Assembly: GCA_037138055.1 (NCBI GenBank)
Contig: JBAXJB010000034.1
Coordinates: 1 to 14,731, forward strand
Source of the DNA: CAITNM01 sp037138055
GTDB lineage: Bacteria; Pseudomonadota; Alphaproteobacteria; Paracaedibacterales; CAITNM01
Direction of reading: 5' to 3'
DNA: 14,731 nt
Shown: positions 6,861-14,343 of the stretch, piece by piece
Numbering within the stretch: the first letter of the stretch is position 1
Layout of the letters: each line of letters begins with the position of its first letter
Made by a program: the position numbers and the translations under genes
The notes under the pieces: model-generated
Database searches by the model: none
What the model was told of the DNA's origin: nothing
What the model saw: the letters and a program-made list of their open reading frames with translations, nothing else

Positions 6861-8608
6861 AGTCGGCTACTTCATTTAATCAGCCACAAATCACCATTGA
6901 AGGAATGAGCTTAAATTTAGGCATCGCCCATGGCCATGCTTATATGTACGACCCAGAATATGCTGAAGATTTTCATTTATCTGTTGAGCAAAAAGTGAAA
7001 ATTTTCCTTCAGGCTGTGCATAGAGCCGTTGAATTATGTGAAAACAATATAGAAAATGACAGATCAAAAAACAAAGAATTAATATTCGTTCAAAAAACTT
7101 TATTGCAAGATTCATCTTGGCAACAACGAGTCATTAATAAAATTGATGACAAAGTTATTATCACTCATGCACTTGATAAAGTTTTAGAAGATATAGACAT
7201 TGCTTTTGGTGGAGATAGCTTTTGGCATGCGCGTTTTCAAGAAGTAAGAGGAATAACTCAACTTGTTCGCCAATGCTTAGAAGGCAAAGATGTTTATTTT
7301 GACAACACTAAACCTATTGTTTTGTGCGCCAAAACCATCTCTCCTGTTGAAATGATGCAATTTGACCATGCAAATTTGGTCGCAATGATTGTGGAAGATA
7401 ATAGCTTTTTATCTCATGGAATGATTATTGCCAGATCAAGAGGAATTCCGGTTGTAGGCGGCGTAATTGAATTAAAAAAATTTATTAATAACCAAGACGA
7501 ATTATTAGTTGATGGCGATTTAGGACGTATATATGTGCGCCCTCTTAGCACCGTAATCGCAAATTATGACACCTCTAAAAAACCACAGTTTAGCAAACCT
7601 TCTGACTCAACAAACAACGGGGCTGTTATTTCACGAGACGGAACACCTGTGCATTTGTTTATCAATGCAAATTTGAGTGAGGATTTAGAATGTCTGGAAC
7701 GCTCTACAATTAAGGGAGTTGGTCTGTACAGGACAGAAATCCCATTTATGATGAGTGAACGTTGGCCTGATGTAGAAACGCAAACCAGGTTATATTTGCA
7801 AGTCATGAATAAGGCTAAAGAAAAATCTGTTGTTTTTCGAGCACTTGATGTTGGTGGAGACAAAACATTTCAATCACTCCATAAAAGCTTTAAAAATCCT
7901 CAAAAAGGCTGGAGAAACTCAAGATTCACAATGCAAAGACCATCGCTCATTCGATTGCAGCTACGTGCAATGATTAGGGCTCGTGCAAGCTGTGATTACC
8001 CAGATTTACCCCTTCATATAATGTTTCCCATGATTAGTGAAGCACAGGAAATGCGCTTCGTAAGAACGCTCATACAAAAAGAGCTAGATCGTGAGAAAAA
8101 TTTAGGCCACAAAATCCCACAAACTATTCGTATTGGCGCAATGATCGAAGTGCCATCAGTAGTATTCCAGCTCAATCAATTTTTAGATCTAGTCGACTTT
8201 ATATCTATTGGAAGCAATGACTTGTTTCAATTTTTCTTTGCCATTGATCGTGCCGATGCAGTTATGAGCAAACGCTATGATCTTCTTTCAAAAGCCTTTA
8301 TGCAAATGCTTAAAACCATCATAGACAGCGCAAAAGCAAAAAATGTTAGTGTGAGCTTGTGCGGTGAAATGGCAAGTCGCCCTATTGAAGCTATGGCCTT
8401 GCTAGGAATAGGACTGCGCCATTTTTCAATTAACCCCAATTCCGTAGAAGCCATTGAAAATATGGTTCAAAGCCTTGATATCTGGTCTGTTCAAGACTGC
8501 ATGACCGATTGTTTAAGTGACAATCCTTTTGCCTATAAAGCAGCACATCTAAGCATTAGGGAGCGGGTGATGGAGCTGGCACAGATTCAACAGACTCAAC
8601 TTTCTTAG
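6857..8608 (+). CDS. ptsP: PEP-protein phosphotransferase (enzyme I / PtsP-like), GAF domain absent
   Basis: Cytoplasmic kinase that autophosphorylates on histidine with phosphoenolpyruvate and passes phosphate to HPr/NPr. The 583 residues follow the enzyme I plan: an HPr-binding N-terminal domain, the swivel domain with phospho-histidine His187 in LSHGMIIARSRGIPVV, then the PEP barrel with YRTE (291-294), RALDVGGDK (328-336), IEVPS (430-434), IGSNDL (451-456) and the catalytic cysteine in LCGEMASRP (Cys502). NPQKGWRNSR replaces the usual NPALG-WR-IR, but its arginines remain. PtsP proteins of alphaproteobacteria usually carry an N-terminal GAF sensor and exceed 700 residues; none is present here. 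The ATG at 6857 overlaps the ruvB stop (ATGA); a TTG at 6851 is less likely. Its 3' end overlaps surA by 53 bp on the opposite strand. HPr and EIIA genes are not in the window, so a nitrogen-type (with RpoN) rather than sugar role is inference. Confidence 0.88.
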   Translation: MKSATSFNQPQITIEGMSLNLGIAHGHAYMYDPEYAEDFHLSVEQKVKIFLQAVHRAVELCENNIENDRSKNKELIFVQKTLLQDSSWQQRVINKIDDKVIITHALDKVLEDIDIAFGGDSFWHARFQEVRGITQLVRQCLEGKDVYFDNTKPIVLCAKTISPVEMMQFDHANLVAMIVEDNSFLSHGMIIARSRGIPVVGGVIELKKFINNQDELLVDGDLGRIYVRPLSTVIANYDTSKKPQFSKPSDSTNNGAVISRDGTPVHLFINANLSEDLECLERSTIKGVGLYRTEIPFMMSERWPDVETQTRLYLQVMNKAKEKSVVFRALDVGGDKTFQSLHKSFKNPQKGWRNSRFTMQRPSLIRLQLRAMIRARASCDYPDLPLHIMFPMISEAQEMRFVRTLIQKELDREKNLGHKIPQTIRIGAMIEVPSVVFQLNQFLDLVDFISIGSNDLFQFFFAIDRADAVMSKRYDLLSKAFMQMLKTIIDSAKAKNVSVSLCGEMASRPIEAMALLGIGLRHFSINPNSVEAIENMVQSLDIWSVQDCMTDCLSDNPFAYKAAHLSIRERVMELAQIQQTQLS

Positions 8609-9878
8609 TGCTAAACCTGTTCTCTCTAGAATCTTCATGAGTAATAGCAATACGTGCCGTTGCCATAATTTTATTTAGCAATCGACCTGCCTGTCTTGCA
8701 AATTCGCGCTGCTCTAGACCTTCTTTAATTTCTGCTTTTGTAGGTACCAAATCTTTTTCTGGATTCTCAACAGAACAAACCATATATAGACTTATGTCCC
8801 TTTCATTTTGAAGAGGTCCTGCCACCTGGTTTACTCCAACCTTATCTAAAACAACTTGCAATGGCTCTGGGAAATTCGCCATTGGTTGCTTTTCTACTAC
8901 CTCTGTATGCCCATTTGCGTCATTTCCTACGCGCTGAAAATCTTTACAATTTTTTGCAGCTTTCAAATGAGTCACAATTGCTTCTAGAACCATCACATTT
9001 TCTTCATTCATGTCTTCTGGAAGCTGAATGCCTACTTTAGCCACTGAAATTTTCCGGCTACGATATGAACCTTGCCCCGCTAGCTTCTTATCAAGCAGCT
9101 TTACAATTTTATATGCATTTTGGGTTTCAACAGGCCTTGTTACATCGCCCACTTTTAAATTTTGAATAATTTTAGCGACTTCGTCGTCTATTTGACGCAC
9201 GGCTCTCCATCCTACATAGCCACTTTGAGCACCAAATTGCTGCGCAACCAAGCGGAAATTTGTCATGGGCTGATTTACTTGTGCATATAAACGATCTGCA
9301 TCTTGTTTGCTTTTTGCGCGATTCTTTTCATCTATTGGCAAAACAATCTCAACCAATTCGTATTGATCTGTCTCGAGTGTGCGCTTAACCTTTTCAAGCT
9401 CTTTTTCAACATCACTATCGGTTACACGCACCTGATTCCCAAATAAAGCACGAATAAACCTAGCCCAGCTGAGCTGAGCAGACATTCTACTTCTAAGCGT
9501 ATCAATTTTTATCCCCATTGATTTAAATCGCTCTTTCATTTGCTCTATGGTCATGCCATTTTCTTGCGCAACATTTTCTAACGATTTACTTATTTCTTTT
9601 TCTGAAATTTTAATCTCAGCTTCTTTAGCTGAAGATTCTTGCAATTTTTCAACAATCAAATTTTGCAATACTTGATGTCTCATTGCATCTTTTGATTCTT
9701 TGGTGTTTGGCATGTTAAGCGTAGCAATTGCAAAATCTAAGCGTAACTCAAGCTCACGCTCTGTAATCGCATGTTGGTTTACAACTGCGGCAATTAGAGC
9801 CTGATCAGATTTTACATTCGAATATGCAGGACAAAACGAAAAATTCAAAAAGAATACTATAAGGATAAATGCAAACAT
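8556..9878 (-). CDS. surA: SurA-like periplasmic peptidyl-prolyl isomerase/chaperone
   Basis: Periplasmic chaperone for outer-membrane proteins, possibly including LptD. The 440-residue protein starts with a hydrophobic export signal (residues 1-20, ending CPAYS), then a SurA N-terminal helical domain (about 25-150; begins AAVVNQHAITERELELRL). A parvulin domain follows at about 172-265, with the recognisable SGYVGWRAVRQID. A second, degenerate parvulin-like stretch lies at about 275-375, and the C-terminus is Pro-rich (PAPSPAP). The signal peptide has no basic residue before its hydrophobic core, which is unusual; upstream in-frame codons include RRDK but no ATG, GTG or TTG. It diverges from lptF with only 39 bp between starts, and its last 53 bp overlap the end of ptsP. 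In many relatives surA follows lptD in the same direction as lptFG. Confidence 0.85.
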   Translation of the reverse strand: MFAFILIVFFLNFSFCPAYSNVKSDQALIAAVVNQHAITERELELRLDFAIATLNMPNTKESKDAMRHQVLQNLIVEKLQESSAKEAEIKISEKEISKSLENVAQENGMTIEQMKERFKSMGIKIDTLRSRMSAQLSWARFIRALFGNQVRVTDSDVEKELEKVKRTLETDQYELVEIVLPIDEKNRAKSKQDADRLYAQVNQPMTNFRLVAQQFGAQSGYVGWRAVRQIDDEVAKIIQNLKVGDVTRPVETQNAYKIVKLLDKKLAGQGSYRSRKISVAKVGIQLPEDMNEENVMVLEAIVTHLKAAKNCKDFQRVGNDANGHTEVVEKQPMANFPEPLQVVLDKVGVNQVAGPLQNERDISLYMVCSVENPEKDLVPTKAEIKEGLEQREFARQAGRLLNKIMATARIAITHEDSRENRFSTKKVESVESVPAPSPAP

Positions 9879-9917
9879 GCCTAGAAAAAGCCAAAAATTA
9901 ATTGTACATATAGATAT

Positions 9918-11051
9918 ATGTTTATCACGTCGTCATACATTTTAAAACGTCTTTGCGCATCAATTGGTGTTTTAGCTACAATTTTGGTTGTATTGCTATG
10001 GTTGACGCAGTCTTTAAAATTTATTGAAGTCATTGTTAACCACAATGTTTCTTTGCAGGGCTACTTCTCATTAATCGTATATTTATTACCAGATATGTTT
10101 GTGAAGGTGGCGCCAGTGTGCACTTTGATTGGTGCTCTGCTCGCATATGGAAAATTAACGCTCGATAATGAATTGCAGGTAATGCAAGCTTTAGGGAAAA
10201 GCCCATGGCAAATTCTTCACCCAGGCATGGTCTTAGCAGGATTTTTAACACTGTCCTTACTTTTTCTAAACATTTTCACCATTCCAAATGCTTATCGAGC
10301 ATTTCGCGCTCAAGAATTTCAGCTTCGCAATCAATTTTCTTCATCAATTGTGCGCGATGGATCTTTTAATGTCATAAAAAGCCTAACCATTTTCGTAGAA
10401 AAACGCCGATCAGCAAAAGAATTTGAGGGTGTTTTTATTCATGACACCGGCGAACATTCAGAAAAAAAAGCAAAAAAACCTTATACAATATTTGCTAAAG
10501 AAGGAATTTTAAAAAAAATAAACAACCAGTATGTTCTAGTTTTGCACAATGGCACCAGACAAGAAAAAGATAACAACGATACCGTACAATCATTTGAATT
10601 TGACGAATTAGTCTATAATTTTGATTCATTCACCACAATCGTGAACACACGCAATTTAAAACCCTATGAAAAAGACATTCGCGAGCTTTTTCAGGTGAAC
10701 AATGAAAATTCCGAAAATTCAAAATTGCAAATGCGCATGGCTGCAGAAGGACATCAGCGAATATTACTGCCCTTTTTATGTTTGATAAACATGCTTATGG
10801 TAGCGCTAACAATGGTAGTTAACCGCCCTTCAAGACGTTTACGTCGCAAACGCATTATCTATTTAATTCTCGCTGGGGTAATTTTTCAGTGGCTAATATT
10901 GAACCTGTTGCAACTACAACTTCGCTTCCATTTTTCAGCATTCATTGCCTATTGCTTAGTCATTACATCTTTAATACTGGCTTTCATTGCGCTCAGATAT
11001 GGCAAATTTCATCACACCTTACAGAGGCTATTTGAACGATGTGGTATTTAA
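9918..11051 (+). CDS. lptF: LPS export ABC transporter permease LptF
   Basis: Inner-membrane permease of the LptB2FG complex that extracts lipopolysaccharide and passes it to LptC. The 377-residue protein has the YjgP/YjgQ plan: three membrane helices (about 13-30, 50-77, 100-120), a large periplasmic beta-jellyroll region (about 125-275) and three more helices (about 282-301, 312-330, 338-358). The segment LDNELQVMQALGKSPW (82-97) is the conserved cytoplasmic coupling-helix motif. I call it LptF from its first position in the pair, N-terminus (YILKRL then WLTQSLKFIE) and pairing with the next gene. The ATG at 9918 has no obvious Shine-Dalgarno. The last 13 nt overlap lptG. Confidence 0.9.
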   Translation: MFITSSYILKRLCASIGVLATILVVLLWLTQSLKFIEVIVNHNVSLQGYFSLIVYLLPDMFVKVAPVCTLIGALLAYGKLTLDNELQVMQALGKSPWQILHPGMVLAGFLTLSLLFLNIFTIPNAYRAFRAQEFQLRNQFSSSIVRDGSFNVIKSLTIFVEKRRSAKEFEGVFIHDTGEHSEKKAKKPYTIFAKEGILKKINNQYVLVLHNGTRQEKDNNDTVQSFEFDELVYNFDSFTTIVNTRNLKPYEKDIRELFQVNNENSENSKLQMRMAAEGHQRILLPFLCLINMLMVALTMVVNRPSRRLRRKRIIYLILAGVIFQWLILNLLQLQLRFHFSAFIAYCLVITSLILAFIALRYGKFHHTLQRLFERCGI

Positions 11052-12130
11052 TTTCAACCGTAAATAGGTACGTTAGCAAAACTTTTTTATTTTGGTTTGG
11101 GCTTATCTTTTTGACTGTGGCCTTGATTATTAGCCTTTTTGAAATGATAGATTTAACAAAGCGTACAATGCAGCACGATGTGCCATTTTCAATTTTATTT
11201 CAAATAGCTTTTTTAAAACTACCAAAACTACTTGATCAACTTCTGCCATCGATTACTTTTTTTGCCGCTCTTGCTTGCTTCTTACGCCTTGCGCAATCAC
11301 AAAATTTCGTTGTGATGTTCAGTTTTGGCGTATCACGCTTACAATTTTTAAGTGGCATATCATTGGTTGTTGTTGCCTTAGGAGTGTTAAACATTGTAGC
11401 CCTAGACCCTGTTCGAGCAGCACTTTTTGGCCGAATGGTTATTTTAGAAGAAAAAATCTTTCAGAAAAAACCCTATAGCGTTTCCTTTACAGATACAGGG
11501 CTGTGGCTTCGTGAGAACTTTTCAGATTCTCAAAATATTATCCATGCAAAAAGCTTCAACGTTATGCAAAAACAATTCAAAAAATTAATGATTTTTGAAT
11601 TTAGTAAAAAAGGAGATTTTATACGTCGTGTTGACGCTGAAGTTGCCGAATTAGAAAACGAACAATGGCATATGCACAACGTCAATATTGTTTCAAACCA
11701 CCGTCAAGAAAACGCTCAAACACACGTTGAGCCTACAACCATCACCATGGAACAAATTCAACAATCAACTGCCCCACCTGAAACTATTTCTTTTTTTCAA
11801 ACACCGGCATTTATTGAAATGCTAGAAGAAGCAGGACTCAATGCCAGCTCTTACTCCATGTTATGGCACCAACAAATCTCTAAAATTGGCATGATGATCG
11901 CCTTCATATTCTTAGCTGCAAGTTTTTGTTTGGTTTCTACCAGAAACAAATCTTTCAGCATGATTATTGGCGCCAGTATTATATTTTCTTTTTTGATGCA
12001 TTTTTTCGAGCACATTATTCATGCGTATGGGATTGCCCATAAAATTCCAATCATTGCCGCCGCATGGATTCCGCCAATAGTCACCTTTGTAAGCGCATAC
12101 TGGCTAACCACGTTATTAGACGATCGCTAG
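11039..12130 (+). CDS. lptG: LPS export ABC transporter permease LptG
   Basis: Second permease of the LptB2FG lipopolysaccharide extractor. The 363 residues repeat the LptF architecture: helices at about 14-34, 62-83 and 100-122, a periplasmic domain of about 125-280, and helices at about 283-301, 307-330 and 336-359. The motif FSFGVSRLQFL (94-104) is the coupling-helix region, and LDPVRAAL follows the third helix. The ATG lies 13 nt inside lptF, so the pair should be co-translated. The stop TAG ends exactly one base before the rpoN stop on the other strand. Neither lptB nor lptD is nearby, so those must be elsewhere in the genome. Confidence 0.9.
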   Translation: MWYLISTVNRYVSKTFLFWFGLIFLTVALIISLFEMIDLTKRTMQHDVPFSILFQIAFLKLPKLLDQLLPSITFFAALACFLRLAQSQNFVVMFSFGVSRLQFLSGISLVVVALGVLNIVALDPVRAALFGRMVILEEKIFQKKPYSVSFTDTGLWLRENFSDSQNIIHAKSFNVMQKQFKKLMIFEFSKKGDFIRRVDAEVAELENEQWHMHNVNIVSNHRQENAQTHVEPTTITMEQIQQSTAPPETISFFQTPAFIEMLEEAGLNASSYSMLWHQQISKIGMMIAFIFLAASFCLVSTRNKSFSMIIGASIIFSFLMHFFEHIIHAYGIAHKIPIIAAAWIPPIVTFVSAYWLTTLLDDR

Positions 12131-13534
12131 TTATGCCTTCTTAAGGCCTAATGTGTAGTAATTACGTCGTTCTTGAGATGATGGAATTCTTAAAATCTTA
12201 CGATATTTAGATATAGTTCGCCTTGCCACAAGCATTCCCTTTTCACCCAATTTTGAAACCAATTGTTCATCAGATAAAGGAGCTGTTTGTGATTCTTTAC
12301 TCACCAGATCTGCAATGGCATTTTGAACTGATTTTGCTGAAACGTCGTCTTGCCCTTCAGAAATTGAAGTTATTGACTGACTAAAGAAAAACTTTAATTC
12401 AAAGGTGCCACGCGGTGTACTAATGTATTTTGCCGTTGTAATACGACTAACCGTACTTTCATGCATATCAAGCTGATCGGCAATTGTTTTTAAGGTCAAT
12501 GATTTCAACCCATGCATGCCTTTTGAAAAAAATTCCTGCTGATGCTCCACAATAGCACTAGCTACGCGTTTCAAAGTCACCAACCGTTGGTTCAGCGCCT
12601 GCATCAACCAGTTTGCATGAGCGTATTTTGCTTGTAAAAATTGCTTTTCATCTGGTTTTTTTAATTTGCCACGCAGTTCGTTATAATAGGGGCTATTCAA
12701 AAGAATTTGCGGAAGTGTGTTCATATTTAATTCAAAAACAAACACATCATCTGCATTTTTATGAATAAAGCCATCTGGAATAACATTATCATCGTAAGTA
12801 TTCATTAAAAATCCTGATGAAGGACGCGGATTTAATTCCCGCAACTCTGACAAACACTTCTGCAATTCTTCAATGCTTAACTTACATTTTCTTGCCAACA
12901 CACTAGGGCTACCCTGCAACAAGCCGTCTATATTTTGCAGCAAAAGGTCCATTTTTGGCGTTAAAGCATTTTTTTCTTGAAGCTGAACCCTTAAGCATTC
13001 TTCAACATTTCTTGAGAAAATCCCAATGGGGTCAAACTTTTGCATGACAGCAATCATTTTTTCAACAAGTTCAAGTTCTGCCCCAAATTGTTCAGCTATT
13101 TCTGCCGCATCAACTTCAAGGTATCCGTAAGAATTCAAGCAATTAATCAAAACCAAACCCGTTAAATATTCATTGTTATTCGTTGCCACTAATGATAATT
13201 GCAACTGCAAATAGTCTTGAAGGGTTTGTTCACAGCGCAGCCGTGGGTTTTGAGTGTTCCCTTCTTGCATAGGGTCGCGTTCTTCAAATTGCAGGCTGTC
13301 ATTTGGACGTTCATCATCACAATCAAGCGAATACTCTTGTGGTTCTTCCTGTGAAGTTGGCAGTGATTCATCACCCGTTTCAAGTGTTAATAAAGGATTT
13401 TCCGCTACTTGTTCATTTACATAAACACTTAGTTCGGTTACCGACAGTTGCAACAAGCGAATAGCTTGCTGCAGTCTGGGGGTCATGGCTAGGGTCGTTG
13501 AAACCCTTGCTTCTATGCTTTGTCCTATTTTCAT
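12131..13534 (-). CDS. rpoN: RNA polymerase sigma-54 factor RpoN
   Basis: Alternative sigma factor that recognises -24/-12 promoters and needs an AAA+ activator. The 467-residue protein is of normal length. Region I is glutamine/leucine-rich (TPRLQQAIRLLQLS and onward, about 18-48), region II is acidic (about 55-90), and the core-binding domain and helix-turn-helix follow (LDMHESTVSRITTAKYIS). The diagnostic RpoN box ARRTISKYR is at 437-445, followed by IPSSQERR. AGGA lies just upstream of the ATG. No ptsN or hpf gene follows as in many proteobacteria; instead rpoN converges on lptG with no intergenic base. Regulated partners and enhancer-binding proteins are not in this window. Confidence 0.96.
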   Translation of the reverse strand: MKIGQSIEARVSTTLAMTPRLQQAIRLLQLSVTELSVYVNEQVAENPLLTLETGDESLPTSQEEPQEYSLDCDDERPNDSLQFEERDPMQEGNTQNPRLRCEQTLQDYLQLQLSLVATNNNEYLTGLVLINCLNSYGYLEVDAAEIAEQFGAELELVEKMIAVMQKFDPIGIFSRNVEECLRVQLQEKNALTPKMDLLLQNIDGLLQGSPSVLARKCKLSIEELQKCLSELRELNPRPSSGFLMNTYDDNVIPDGFIHKNADDVFVFELNMNTLPQILLNSPYYNELRGKLKKPDEKQFLQAKYAHANWLMQALNQRLVTLKRVASAIVEHQQEFFSKGMHGLKSLTLKTIADQLDMHESTVSRITTAKYISTPRGTFELKFFFSQSITSISEGQDDVSAKSVQNAIADLVSKESQTAPLSDEQLVSKLGEKGMLVARRTISKYRKILRIPSSQERRNYYTLGLKKA

Positions 13535-13660
13535 AAGTCCTATAGTACATAGTAAACCTTACCAATAAGTAAACGCCCAACTTAAAAATGGCTGCGTGGT
13601 TTATGGTGCAATCACCGTGCATATACAGATTAATCTTTTTATTGATTACACAAGTATCCA
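13535..13660. other. Intergenic region upstream of rpoN
   Basis: This 126-bp stretch holds the rpoN leader and must contain its promoter, but I cannot assign -35/-10 boxes with confidence; TACTAT close to the start codon is the best -10-like string. A short palindrome GGTG-N4-CACC is present near 13604-13615. No ORF here resembles a gene. Confidence 0.4.
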
Positions 13661-13805
13661 GAAATTACTCACTGGACCCTACGATCAAGTCGTAGGGAAA
13701 CTACTGTAGGGGCATCTTCTTGAGTCTTCTTATGGCTTGACTGTGATCCATCCACTCCTTAGTTTTCCTATGGCTTGGACCTTGGATCCAGTCCTACAAG
13801 TTCCT
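13661..13805 (+). repeat. 145-bp palindromic repeat unit, copy 1
   Basis: First of two head-to-tail units with period 145 bp. It starts GAAATTACTCACTGG and contains a perfect 8-bp hairpin (CCCTACGA 13677-13684, loop TCAAG, TCGTAGGG 13690-13697). Two inverted, decayed versions of the same palindrome follow: one near 13726-13750 (TATGGCTTGACTGTGATCC) and one at 13766-13792 (TCCTATGG, then CTTGG, then TTGGATCCAGT). The span 13671-13792 is therefore bounded by inverted repeats beginning ACTGGA at each end, like a small non-autonomous MITE or a REP doublet of 122 bp. No coding capacity is seen. Confidence 0.85.
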
Positions 13806-13949
13806 GAAATTACTCACTGGACCCTACGATCAAGTCGTAGGGAAACTACTGTGGGGGCATCTTCTTGAGTCTTCTTATGGCTTGACTGTGATCCATCCAC
13901 TCCCTAATGTTCCTATGGCTTGACCATAGGATCCAGTTCTATAGCATCC
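13806..13949 (+). repeat. 145-bp palindromic repeat unit, copy 2
   Basis: Second tandem unit. Its first ~108 bp differ from copy 1 at a single position (CTGTAGGGG versus CTGTGGGGG), while the last third has diverged. The leading hairpin is CCCTACGA (13822-13829), loop TCAAG, TCGTAGGG (13835-13842). The trailing inverted hairpin, decayed in copy 1, is perfect here: TCCTATGG (13911-13918), loop CTTGA, CCATAGGA (13924-13931), ending GGATCCAGT at 13937. The unit finishes just short of the 3' end of the GIY-YIG gene, where it could also act as a transcript-end hairpin. Confidence 0.85.
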
Positions 13950-13952
13950 GGA

Positions 13953-14240
13953 TTATTTTGTGATCTCTTCATACAAATCAACCCAGTTGGGATTTTCTTT
14001 TTCAATAAGAGACACTTTCCAGGCGCGCCTCCATGTTTTCAAGCGACGTTCTCGCTGAACCATTACACCTGCATCTTGGCATATTTCATAATACACCAAT
14101 TTGTCTACAGCATATTTTGACGTATAGCCCTTTGCAAATTTCTGTTTGTGTTCATAAATTCTTTTGATTAGATTGCCTGTTCTTCCAATATAGAGCGTTC
14201 CGTTTGGCTGGCTAGCAAGAATGTAAACGTAATATTGCAT
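13953..14240 (-). CDS. Small GIY-YIG nuclease domain protein (UPF0213/YhbQ-like)
   Basis: A 95-residue single-domain GIY-YIG protein; such domains cut DNA through a conserved Tyr/Arg/Glu site. The motif appears as YYVYILAS (3-10) and TLYIGRTGNLIKRIYEHK (15-32), with Arg27, a likely catalytic glutamate in VQRERRLKTW (about 61-70), and NPNW near the end. I start it at 14240, where the family's typical N-terminus begins; an open frame runs upstream to 14324, but its extra residues are translated from a palindromic repeat (14250-14282). A TATAAT at 14287-14292 could drive it, placing the repeat hairpin at the 5' end of the mRNA. Repeats of the same family lie on both sides, which suggests a shared history of insertion or mobilisation. 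Whether it cleaves these palindromes or is merely a passenger cannot be seen. All key motif residues appear intact. Confidence 0.85.
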   Translation of the reverse strand: MQYYVYILASQPNGTLYIGRTGNLIKRIYEHKQKFAKGYTSKYAVDKLVYYEICQDAGVMVQRERRLKTWRRAWKVSLIEKENPNWVDLYEEITK

Positions 14241-14249
14241 GTATTCATC

Positions 14250-14282
14250 TTGGACCCAAGGCCCAAGCCTCGGGAAACTACG
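14250..14282 (+). repeat. Isolated palindrome of the same repeat family, in the GIY-YIG leader
   Basis: This 33-bp element matches the first part of the 145-bp units (TTGGACCC at the start, GGGAAACTAC at the end). Its stem is CCCAAGGC (14255-14262) against GCCTCGGG (14267-14274), with one mismatch and a CCAA loop. It ends 10 bp before the GIY-YIG start codon and should form a hairpin in that gene's leader. Confidence 0.7.
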
Positions 14283-14286
14283 GGTG

Positions 14287-14292
14287 ATTATA
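14287..14292 (-). promoter_or_regulatory. Possible -10 box for the GIY-YIG gene
   Basis: A perfect TATAAT on the minus strand, preceded by TTTG, would start transcription near 14280, immediately before the repeat hairpin. No convincing -35 box lies 16-18 bp upstream, so this is tentative. Confidence 0.35.
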
Positions 14293-14343
14293 CAAAGTGT
14301 AAAAAACGCCACATTTGAAAGCAATGAATAAAAATAGAATGCG

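Noticed and set aside
13413..13622. 69-residue minus-strand ORF over the rpoN start
   Set aside because: Alternative-frame shadow of rpoN and its leader with no recognisable protein features.
13661..13949. CRISPR-like array
   Set aside because: Only two units, 145 bp long with internal hairpins and no unique spacers; they are tandem palindromic repeats.
14241..14324. Longer GIY-YIG protein starting at 14324
   Set aside because: The extra residues are encoded by the palindromic repeat and the family starts at MQYYVYILAS.
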